From Planctomycetaceae bacterium (GTDB lineage: Bacteria > Planctomycetota > UBA1135 > GCA-002686595), in contig JABWBL010000054.1 in NCBI GenBank assembly GCA_013360535.1, positions 1 to 12,175 of the forward strand: 12,175 bases of DNA, given 5' to 3'. A model generated the notes under the pieces. That model was given only the letters and a program-made list of their open reading frames with translations. It had not been told where the DNA came from and made no database searches. This document shows positions 6,417 through 12,175 of the stretch, piece by piece. The position numbers were made by a program, and so were the translations under genes. Within the stretch, counting starts at the first letter, position 1. The number at the start of each line of letters is the position of its first letter.

Positions 6417-7595
6417 CTACGGCGCGTAGGTCATCTCGACGGCGTTGGAGAGGCTCGTTGTCTTGCAAGCGGGCGGGTCGCGGAACCACGCCTGCACATA
6501 GACCGAATCACCCGCCGAGAACGGCTGGCCGAGGCCGCCGAGGTTGGTCGACTGGAACGCGCCCCAGTCGAGGACGAGCGAGCCATTGCACGTGTTCACG
6601 GTGCCGCCGGTCGACTGCACGAACGTGCGCTGCGTCGGCGCCTTGACGCACAGGAAGCTCGAGCCGCCGCTCGCGCACCACGCCTGCGGGAGCGAGTCGA
6701 GGCCGTAGAAGATGATGCCGGTCTTGAGGCCTTCGGCGTTCGAGACCGTGATCGTGCAGCCGGTCGAGCTCGACACCTGCGGGTTGGCGCTCGCGGCGAT
6801 GCTCGCCACGCAGCCGTTGGTGGTCGTGCCCGCCGTGCAGTACACGACCGGGCCGATCGGCGACTGCACGTTGACGAACGTCGGATTCGCGACGAGTGTC
6901 GCGTGCAATCCGTTTCCGGACTGGTCCTGACCGTCGCCGTTCATCAGGTAGCTGGCGCTCAGGCCCGGCGCCTGCAGGATCTGCTGGTTCATGCCAGCGG
7001 CGATCTCCTGCTGCGTGCGCGCGACCGACCAGATGCGCACCTCGTCGAGCAGGCCGTTCCAGCGCTCGTTCGCGCTGCCCGGAGCGGTGTCGCCGGCGCC
7101 GATGCGCATGATGTCGCCCAGCCCCACCAGCGGCCCGGTGCCGACGGTCTGCGCCACCTGCGCGCCGTTGATGTAGATGCGCCCGAACGAGCCGTCGTAG
7201 GTCGCGGCGACGTGCGTCCAGGTCGCGAGCTGCCCCGCCGTGAAGTTCCAGTTCACGTTGCAGATGCCGTTGGTGCCATTGACCCACAGGCGCAGGCGCT
7301 TGGTGTTGTTGTTGCCCGCATCGACGCGCAGGAACCACTCGGCCACGCCCTGCACGAAGTTCTTGCGGCCGATCGTCGGGAACACCCAGCCCGTCGGGAT
7401 CGTCGCATCGTCGTACTTCACCCACGCTTCGATCGTGATCGAGGGCGGCGCGAGCAGCGGCGAGTGCGGCACGTCGAGATAACCGGACGCCGGGTTGAGG
7501 TTGGTGCTGACGCTGAGCGCCTGATTCTGGGCCTGAGTGACGCCGCCGACGAGGGCGAGCGCGGCTGCGATGAGCCAACTGCGGAGTGCAAACAT
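6417..7595 (-). CDS. Exported LamG (concanavalin A-like) protein with shared four-Cys C-terminal domain
   Basis: 392 residues from the ATG at 7593-7595, preceded by GAGGA four bases upstream. The signal peptide is MFALRSWLIAAALALVGGVTQAQ, with cleavage likely after AQA or AQ. Residues ~35-245 are a LamG/Laminin_G_3 jelly roll. Visible landmarks are ITIEAWVKYDD (53-63), a WFLRVD strand (87-92), WTHVAATYDGSFGRIYINGA (126-145) and WNGLLDEVRIWSVARTQQEI (179-198). A DGQDQSGNGLHATL segment (221-234) follows; in many LamG proteins a similar segment precedes the fold. LamG domains of this type usually bind glycans or proteins outside the cell. Residues 252-392 are the shared C-terminal domain (YCTAG start, TGIIFYGL, LCVKAPTQR, WFRDPP, ending EMTYAP). 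It is the first gene of the minus-strand run and is divergent from the MAM-like pair. The stop is TAG. Confidence 0.92.
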   Translation of the reverse strand: MFALRSWLIAAALALVGGVTQAQNQALSVSTNLNPASGYLDVPHSPLLAPPSITIEAWVKYDDATIPTGWVFPTIGRKNFVQGVAEWFLRVDAGNNNTKRLRLWVNGTNGICNVNWNFTAGQLATWTHVAATYDGSFGRIYINGAQVAQTVGTGPLVGLGDIMRIGAGDTAPGSANERWNGLLDEVRIWSVARTQQEIAAGMNQQILQAPGLSASYLMNGDGQDQSGNGLHATLVANPTFVNVQSPIGPVVYCTAGTTTNGCVASIAASANPQVSSSTGCTITVSNAEGLKTGIIFYGLDSLPQAWCASGGSSFLCVKAPTQRTFVQSTGGTVNTCNGSLVLDWGAFQSTNLGGLGQPFSAGDSVYVQAWFRDPPACKTTSLSNAVEMTYAP

Positions 7596-7810
7596 GGAGT
7601 CCTCGCTGGGTAGCGGAAGCGATGAGCTGAGGGAGGGGCTCCGAGTGTAGCCATGAACGGACATCCCGGGGGCGCCGCGAGCCGCCGAGGGTCCGCTCAC
7701 GCGACCACGGCTCCCACAATCCACGAATCGTCCCAACGTCCGCGCCCGGAACGGCAAGACTCTCCTGCCCCCGTCACCCGTCCGCGCCACTCCCCTCGAG
7801 ACTTTTGCCC
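7596..7810. promoter_or_regulatory. Divergent intergenic region, inferred promoters both ways
   Basis: These 215 bases separate the starts of the LamG gene (minus) and the first MAM-like gene (plus), so promoters for both directions should lie here. I found no convincing -35/-10 pair. A weak TACACT on the minus strand (near 7644-7649) lacks a -35 at the right distance. No strong inverted repeat or RNA gene was seen. The call rests on gene orientation only. Confidence 0.4.
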
Positions 7811-8854
7811 ATGCCGTCCCTCCGCCCCTGCCTGCTGCCCGTGCTCCTCGCGCTCACGTCCGCGACCGCCTCCGCCCAGACGACGATCTTCCACGAGACC
7901 TTCGAGTCCGGGCTCGGCAACTGGACCACGACATCCACCGCGACGAACTCCCGCTGGCATCTCGTCGCCGAGGGTGGGGTCTGCAACGCCGCGATCGACC
8001 CGTTCCCCTCCTCCGTGCAGGCGGCGCGCTTCGGCAATGTCACTCCCGGCGCGAGCTGCAATTTCTCCGGCGAGACTCCGGACACGCTCAAGCTCGCCAC
8101 TCCGATCGACATTCCCGCGGGAGCCACGAACGTGCGGCTCGAGTTCTGGAGCTTCGAAGAGACCGAGTGCCAGCCGTGGTGGGGCGAGATCGGCAACTGC
8201 GGCTGGGACCACCGCTCCGTCCTCGTCTCGACCAACGGCGGGGTGAGCTGGGCCCAGGAGGTTGCCTCGGGCGGCCCCGAGAGCACGTGGCATCAGGTCG
8301 CCGTCGACCTGTCGGCCTACGCCGGCCAGTCGATCGTGCTGGGCTTCAACTTCACTCCGGTCGACTCGGTGCAGAACAGCTTCGCTGGCTGGATCGTCGA
8401 CGAGATCCGGCTCGAGTACGGCATGCCGGGCCCGATCAGCTACTGCGAGTCCTCGCTGAATTCGCTCGCCTGCGCTCCGGTGCTGCACTGGTCGGGCAGC
8501 GCGAGCCTCACCGGCAACGACGACTTCGTGGTCGGCGTGCACAACATCCACAACCAGCGTCCCGCGCGCATCCTGTGGGGTTTTGCTCCCTCGAACCATC
8601 CGTTCAACGGCTCGACGATGTGCATCGCCTCGCCGATCGTCCGCACGCCGCTCGCCTCCGCCGCCGGCACAGCGCTGCCGGCCTTCGACTGCAGCGGCGC
8701 GCACGACTTCGCCTTCACCCACGCCTACTTCGCCTCGAAGTTCCTGACCGCCGGCGACACGATCTACGTGCAATACAGCGGCCGTGACCCCTTCAAGGCC
8801 GCGCCCAACAACCGCAACAGCTCCAACGCCATCCGCGTGACACTCGCGCCCTGA
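7811..8854 (+). CDS. Exported MAM/immune-inhibitor-A-like jelly-roll protein with shared C-terminal domain, copy 1
   Basis: 347 residues from the ATG at 7811. An in-frame TTG at 7805 would add two residues, and the ribosome binding site is weak, so the exact start is slightly open. The signal peptide is MPSLRPCLLPVLLALTSATASAQ. Residues ~24-205 begin FHETFESGLGNW and contain WSFEETEC, GNCGWD, VLVSTNGGVSW, VAVDLSAYAGQSI and IVDEIRLEYG. This is the layout of MAM-like or immune-inhibitor-A-type jelly rolls that accompany secreted proteins. No protease or other catalytic motif is present. Residues 211-347 are a variant of the shared C-terminal domain with Cys212, 221, 271 and 294, PIVRTPLAS, SGRDP, and an end at IRVTLAP. 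The next gene is a paralogue of the same architecture after 74 bases. The product is probably secreted or surface-bound, with unknown ligand. Confidence 0.9.
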   Translation: MPSLRPCLLPVLLALTSATASAQTTIFHETFESGLGNWTTTSTATNSRWHLVAEGGVCNAAIDPFPSSVQAARFGNVTPGASCNFSGETPDTLKLATPIDIPAGATNVRLEFWSFEETECQPWWGEIGNCGWDHRSVLVSTNGGVSWAQEVASGGPESTWHQVAVDLSAYAGQSIVLGFNFTPVDSVQNSFAGWIVDEIRLEYGMPGPISYCESSLNSLACAPVLHWSGSASLTGNDDFVVGVHNIHNQRPARILWGFAPSNHPFNGSTMCIASPIVRTPLASAAGTALPAFDCSGAHDFAFTHAYFASKFLTAGDTIYVQYSGRDPFKAAPNNRNSSNAIRVTLAP

Positions 8855-8868
8855 GCATCTCGACGCTT

Positions 8869-8892
8869 CGGCGCCAACGCCCGGCGGCGCCG
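8869..8892 (+). other. 7-bp inverted repeat between the tandem paralogues
   Basis: cggcgcc (8869-8875) pairs perfectly with ggcgccg (8886-8892) across a 10-base loop, starting 15 bases past the first stop. No T-run follows, and the ribosome binding site of the next gene lies 27 bases on. It may be a weak intercistronic stem or chance in GC-rich DNA. Confidence 0.25.
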
Positions 8893-8918
8893 GTGAAGGA
8901 TGCCCTCGTCCCCGAATC

Positions 8919-8922
8919 GAGG
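8919..8922 (+). promoter_or_regulatory. Ribosome binding site of the second MAM-like gene
   Basis: GAGG sits six bases before the ATG at 8929 and selects that ATG over the in-frame GTG at 8893, which would put 12 mostly polar residues ahead of the signal peptide. Confidence 0.65.
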
Positions 8923-8928
8923 TTTCCC

Positions 8929-9996
8929 ATGGTCTTCCTGCGTACCCCGCTCGCCATTTCCTTGACCGTGCTCGCCGCGACCACCGCGCCCGCGCTCGGT
9001 CAGACCACGCTCTTTCACGAGACCTTCGAGAACGGTCTGGGCAACTGGACCGAAAGCCCTCCATTGAGCGTCTCGCGCTGGCAGCGAATCAGCGAAAGCA
9101 ACGGCTGCGCCGCCGGATTGACGCCGTTCCCCTCCTCGAACAAGGCGCTGCGCTTCGGCCTGCCCGACACGGTCGCGCCCTGCACCTTCGAGAACGCCGG
9201 CAACTCGAACCTGATCCTCAACACGCCGATCGACATTCCCGCCGGTGCCCAGCATGTCCGCCTGCACTACTGGAGCTTCGAGGAAACCGAGTGTGTCCAG
9301 AACGAGATGAAGGCCGGCAATTGCGGCTGGGACGAGCGCTTCGTCTCGGTCTCGTCGAACGGCGGCGCGACGTGGACCGACGTGGCCCTCGGCGGCGAGG
9401 AGGGCGCGTGGCGCCAGGTCTCGGTCGACCTCTCGGCCTACGCGGGCCAGAGCCTCCTGCTGCGCCTGCGTTTCGCCTCGGTCGACTGGTGGCTCAACGA
9501 ATACCGCGGCTGGTTCCTCGACGAGATCAAGCTCGAGTACGGCGTGCCGGGGCCAGTCACCTACTGCACGGCCACGGTCACGGGACTCGCGACCTCATTC
9601 GCCCCGCCCCGCTGCTCGCCGATCCTGTTCCACTCCGGAAGCCCGAGCCTGACCGGCCCGGACGACCTCGTGATCGGCGCTCGCCAGCTCGTCAACCAGA
9701 GTCCCGCGCGCATCCTTTGGAGCCGCGCGCCGGCCTCGACGCCCTTTCTCGGCGCGACGCTGTGCCTTGCGGCGCCCATCGTGCGGACGCCGCTCGCGTC
9801 GTCCGGTGGCAACACGGCGCCGGTCCTCGACTGCTCCGGGATGCACCAGTTCCACTTCTCGGAGAGCTACCTCGCCGCGAACTTCCTCACGGCCGGCGAC
9901 ACCTTCTACCTCCAGTTCAGCGGCCGCGACCCGACGAAGCCCGGCCCGGAGAACCGCAGCGCCTCGGCGGCACTGCAATTGACCGTCCTGCCATGA
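8929..9996 (+). CDS. Exported MAM/immune-inhibitor-A-like jelly-roll protein with shared C-terminal domain, copy 2
   Basis: 355 residues from the ATG at 8929. The signal peptide is MVFLRTPLAISLTVLAATTAPALGQ without its last residue, cleaved near ALG. Residues ~26-206 repeat the jelly-roll layout of copy 1: FHETFENGLGNW, WSFEETEC (115-122), NCGWDERF (131-138), VSSNGGATW, VDLSAYAGQS and FLDEIKLEYG. The four-Cys C-terminal domain runs from 212 to 355 (Cys213, 229, 279 and 302; PIVRTPLAS; SGRDP). It ends LQLTVLP, where the usual S-N/D-A-I before the last strand has drifted to SAALQ. A Pro/Cys-rich insertion (SFAPPRC, 223-229) is absent from copy 1. No catalytic motif was seen. Copy 1 lies 74 bases upstream on the same strand, so co-transcription is likely. 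Divergence of this extent suggests the two may have different ligands, which is inference. Confidence 0.9.
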   Translation: MVFLRTPLAISLTVLAATTAPALGQTTLFHETFENGLGNWTESPPLSVSRWQRISESNGCAAGLTPFPSSNKALRFGLPDTVAPCTFENAGNSNLILNTPIDIPAGAQHVRLHYWSFEETECVQNEMKAGNCGWDERFVSVSSNGGATWTDVALGGEEGAWRQVSVDLSAYAGQSLLLRLRFASVDWWLNEYRGWFLDEIKLEYGVPGPVTYCTATVTGLATSFAPPRCSPILFHSGSPSLTGPDDLVIGARQLVNQSPARILWSRAPASTPFLGATLCLAAPIVRTPLASSGGNTAPVLDCSGMHQFHFSESYLAANFLTAGDTFYLQFSGRDPTKPGPENRSASAALQLTVLP

Positions 9997-10037
9997 GGCG
10001 CGCGGCGTCACAAGCCGTTCGATAAGCTCTCGCCACC

Positions 10038-10397
10038 ATGGCAAAGTACGTCGACGGCTTCGTGATCCCCATGCCCAAGCGCAACCTCGCGGCCTACACC
10101 AAGATGGCGAGGCTCGGGCGCAAGCTCTGGCTCGAGCACGGCGCGCTCGACTACCGCGAGGCCGTGCTCGACCATGTCGACACGGACTGCACCCCGAACT
10201 TCCCGGCGAACCTCTCGCTCAAGAAGAGCGACACGCTGATCTTCGCCTACATCACCTACCGCAACCGCAAGCACCGCGACGCGGTCAATGCGAAGGTCTT
10301 CGCCGACCCGCGCATGCAGAAGTTCGCGAACGCCAAGATGCCCTTCGAGATGGCGCTCATGAACTTCGGCGGCTTCCGCACGATCGTCGGCGATTGA
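10038..10397 (+). CDS. DUF1428 family protein (YbaA-like)
   Basis: 119 residues, the usual length for this family. It begins KYVDGFVIPMPKRNLAAYTKMA and has the late signature DPRMQKFANAKMPFEMALMNFGGF. Both closely resemble E. coli YbaA (KYVDGFVVAVP..., DPRMKEF...MPFD...YGGF). The fold is a small ferredoxin-like alpha/beta barrel (ABM superfamily) that usually forms dimers. The biochemical role is not established. It has no signal peptide and is therefore cytoplasmic, unlike its upstream neighbours. No clear Shine-Dalgarno precedes the ATG, and 41 bases separate it from the second MAM-like gene. It converges with the sigma fusion gene, with 21 bases between stops and no obvious terminator. Confidence 0.93.
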   Translation: MAKYVDGFVIPMPKRNLAAYTKMARLGRKLWLEHGALDYREAVLDHVDTDCTPNFPANLSLKKSDTLIFAYITYRNRKHRDAVNAKVFADPRMQKFANAKMPFEMALMNFGGFRTIVGD

Positions 10398-10418
10398 GCT
10401 CCACTCCTGCGGCTCCCG

Positions 10419-12175
10419 TCAGCGTCGAGCGAGCGGGATCCGCACGTCCAGCGTGAGGTCGCTGGCGAGCACGGTGAGCGCGAGCTCGCCGAGGCTGTCG
10501 CGGCCCGAGCTCACGACGATCCGCCACTCGCCGGGCATCACTCCGTGCATGCGGAACGTGTTGTCCGCCGGGAGCGTCTGGAAAGCCTGACTCCCGCTCG
10601 TCGCGTGCGTCAGCCCGACATAGACAGCTTGAGAGCGCCGGTTCGTGTCGAGTCCTTCGACTCGGCCTCTCAGCGTCGTGCCCGGAAGCACCAGATCGCG
10701 CACGAAATCAGCGTTTCCGACGTCCTGCTCCCCGAGCTGAACGTAATTCGGTCCCACGCCACCCACGATGCTGAGCGAGAGGTCGAGGGCGTGCACGCCC
10801 GCTGCGAGTCGCAGCTCAAAGCGTCCGTTCGAGAACTTGGTGCTCGAATAGGCACCGGTCTCGACCGACTTGTGCCCCACGACTCCGTCGAGCTCGATCA
10901 GCTCCCCCGCCGCGTCGACGACGCGCCCCGACCAGCGGACGCGCGCGTTCGGGCCACCAAAATCGATCCGTCGAACCTCGTCCGCACCGAGCTCCGCCAG
11001 CGGCTTCATGAAGAGCGTTTCGGCCGAGAGGTGTCGCTGCCCGGCCGGATGCACGACAGCCCAACCGTTCCCTCCCGGCAACTCGTCGATCGCGTAGCTG
11101 CCGTCCGCCCCGCTCGTCGCAAAACGCACGAAATTGCGCCCGTTCCGCTCGAGATCGACCCGCACTTCCACTCCCGGCAGCGCCTGACCGTCCTCGCCGT
11201 ACACGTGCCCCTCGACGCGCGCGCCGCCGAGCTCGACCACGACCCTGCGACTCGGCGCGTCCTCTTCGAGCCGCACCCCGAATTGCGTCCCGACTCCGCG
11301 GCCCGTATCGACGCCGAGCCACCAATCGCCCGCTTCGAGACCGACGATACGAAAACGGCCCTCGCCATCGATGTTGCGCGCCTCGAGAGCGCCGTCCGCG
11401 AGCGCCCCGAGCTGCTCTCCCGGCTCCGTCGGCATCCCGCGCGCGTAGCCACGCCCGAGGTACACGCTGCCGCCACTCACGGGCTCGCCCCTGCGCAGCA
11501 CGAGCCCCTCGATCGTGCCCGGCTCCACCTCGACGGCGAGCTCCTCCGCGATCCGATCGCCCACACTCGACGGAAGCTCCCTCGTCTCCGCCGAAATCTG
11601 CGCAGAAACGGCCGCCTCCGCGCTCTCGCGCTCCTCCTGCGGCCTCGCTTCCGGCCGCTCGAGCGCCGCGTACACGCTGCGCTCTTCCTGCTGCGCTGCG
11701 CCGCTCGGCTCCACGCCTTCGTCCGCGGCCTCCGGCCACAGAACCCACGCGCCGATTCCGAGCACCAACACGCTCCACGCCACTTTCGCCGCGATCGACA
11801 TGCCGAGCATCCCTCCAATTGCCGTCAACGCACTCGCCTTCGCCACCGACGCCGTCGCCAGCGCTCCCGGTCCCGCTCCATTTGCGCCCTCGACGAGCGG
11901 CGCGAGCGCAAATTGCCAGCCCTTGCCCTCCGAACGCTCCAGCCGCTCCCGCAGCCGCTTCAATCCCCGCTCGAGCCGCGTGCGCACCGTCGAAGCGTTC
12001 GTGCCCGTGCGCCGCGCGATCTCGTTCGCCTCCAGCCCATCGAAGTAGCGCGCGAGCACCGTCGAGCGGTACGGCTCCTCCAACGCGAGCACGTGCCCCG
12101 CGAGCCGCCGCGCCGCCTCCGCGCGCTCGACCACATCCGGCGTCTCCGTCGCTTCGGCCTTCGCGCTCGCCCGCT
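10419..12175 (-). CDS. Membrane-anchored sigma-70 (ECF-like) factor fused to extracytoplasmic carboxypeptidase-regulatory-like repeats, 5' end outside window
   Basis: The frame is open through the window edge and ends at the TGA at 10419-10421. Residue numbers below count from the GTG at 12134, which is internal and probably not the start. Residues ~15-65 are sigma region 4: LEEPYRSTVLARYFDGL, then the helix-turn-helix EIARRTGTNASTVRTRLERGL (codons ~11960-12020). Region 2 must lie outside the window. A linker of about 50 residues leads to one transmembrane helix at ~113-133 (11736-11798) with a Lys before it and Pro-Glu after it. A Glu-rich stalk (~135-205) follows. Beyond it are about four carboxypeptidase-D-regulatory/SpaA-like sandwiches starting near 208, 304, 398 and 487, with DGEGRFRIVGL, GADGSYAIDELPGG, NGRFELRLAAG and DNTFRMHGVMPGEW. 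The topology puts the DNA-binding part inside and the repeats outside. ECF factors with C-terminal extensions are known in planctomycetes. This one is probably a direct transmembrane regulator. Confidence 0.87.
   Translation of the reverse strand, partial: RASAKAEATETPDVVERAEAARRLAGHVLALEEPYRSTVLARYFDGLEANEIARRTGTNASTVRTRLERGLKRLRERLERSEGKGWQFALAPLVEGANGAGPGALATASVAKASALTAIGGMLGMSIAAKVAWSVLVLGIGAWVLWPEAADEGVEPSGAAQQEERSVYAALERPEARPQEERESAEAAVSAQISAETRELPSSVGDRIAEELAVEVEPGTIEGLVLRRGEPVSGGSVYLGRGYARGMPTEPGEQLGALADGALEARNIDGEGRFRIVGLEAGDWWLGVDTGRGVGTQFGVRLEEDAPSRRVVVELGGARVEGHVYGEDGQALPGVEVRVDLERNGRNFVRFATSGADGSYAIDELPGGNGWAVVHPAGQRHLSAETLFMKPLAELGADEVRRIDFGGPNARVRWSGRVVDAAGELIELDGVVGHKSVETGAYSSTKFSNGRFELRLAAGVHALDLSLSIVGGVGPNYVQLGEQDVGNADFVRDLVLPGTTLRGRVEGLDTNRRSQAVYVGLTHATSGSQAFQTLPADNTFRMHGVMPGEWRIVVSSGRDSLGELALTVLASDLTLDVRIPLARR

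Larger units (their letters stand above)
7811..9996 (+). repeat. Tandem gene duplication (two MAM-like paralogues)
   Basis: The two genes align along their whole length without rearrangement: TTxFHETFExGLGNW, PIDIPAGA, YWSFEETEC or FWSFEETEC, GNCGWD, DLSAYAGQS, PIVRTPLAS and FLTAGDT. By eye about half the residues are identical, so the duplication is not recent. The copies have unrelated leader sequences. Confidence 0.85.

Noticed and set aside
7596..7790. Longer N-terminus for the LamG protein
   Set aside because: The 65 extra residues are Arg/Gly/Ser-rich and precede a standard signal peptide at 7595, which has its own GAGGA.
7697..9064. A 455-codon minus-strand open frame opposite the first MAM-like gene
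   Set aside because: It runs across the divergent promoter region and the gap between the paralogues, and no family is recognisable in it. The plus strand encodes a signal peptide and conserved domains.
366..9996. Type IX secretion or PEP-CTERM or LPXTG sorting signal at the protein ends
   Set aside because: No LPXTG or PEP motif, no terminal transmembrane helix with basic tail, and no recognisable type IX consensus. The shared tail is better described as its own domain.
1..12175. Mobile elements, tRNA or rRNA genes, phage genes
   Set aside because: I saw no transposase, integrase, terminal inverted repeats with target duplication, cloverleaf-like segments or rRNA-like stretches on either strand.

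Overview
The window is about two-thirds G+C by eye and fully bacterial. It is dominated by exported, modular surface or secreted proteins rather than housekeeping genes. Three things suggest a member of the Planctomycetota or a close relative: a sigma factor fused to a membrane anchor and Ig-like repeats, many FG-GAP/propeller/LamG exported proteins, and a recurrent C-terminal domain (Tyr-Cys start, four cysteines, an RDP motif near the end) that I associate with planctomycete hypothetical proteins. The assignment rests on gene style and memory of these families, not on a marker gene.

Layout. 1-355 (+): the C-terminal end of a receiver domain, probably the tail of a hybrid histidine kinase or a stand-alone response regulator. 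366-7595 (-): four exported-protein genes on one strand. In transcription order they are a LamG protein (7595-6417), a DUF4382 lipoprotein with a TTG start (6233-5385), a 14-repeat FG-GAP protein (5182-2495) and a jelly-roll plus seven-repeat propeller protein (2486-366). The last two are 8 bases apart and almost certainly co-transcribed. 7596-7810: a divergent intergenic region that should hold promoters in both directions. 7811-9996 (+): two tandem paralogues, each with a signal peptide, a MAM/immune-inhibitor-A-like jelly roll and a C-terminal domain. 10038-10397 (+): a small cytoplasmic DUF1428 (YbaA-like) protein. 10419-12175 (-): a sigma-70 region-4 helix-turn-helix joined to one transmembrane helix and about four carboxypeptidase-regulatory-like repeats, open at its 5' side.

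How the parts relate. Five of the six complete exported proteins end in the same domain of about 140 residues, attached to four different N-terminal modules: a propeller, an FG-GAP repeat array, LamG, and a MAM-like jelly roll found twice. All five stop exactly at a proline after a final beta strand. This looks like a mix-and-match set of secreted proteins with a common C-terminal module that could serve sorting, anchoring or assembly. That function is inference. The sigma fusion looks like a one-protein transmembrane regulator, but nothing here proves that it controls the neighbouring genes.
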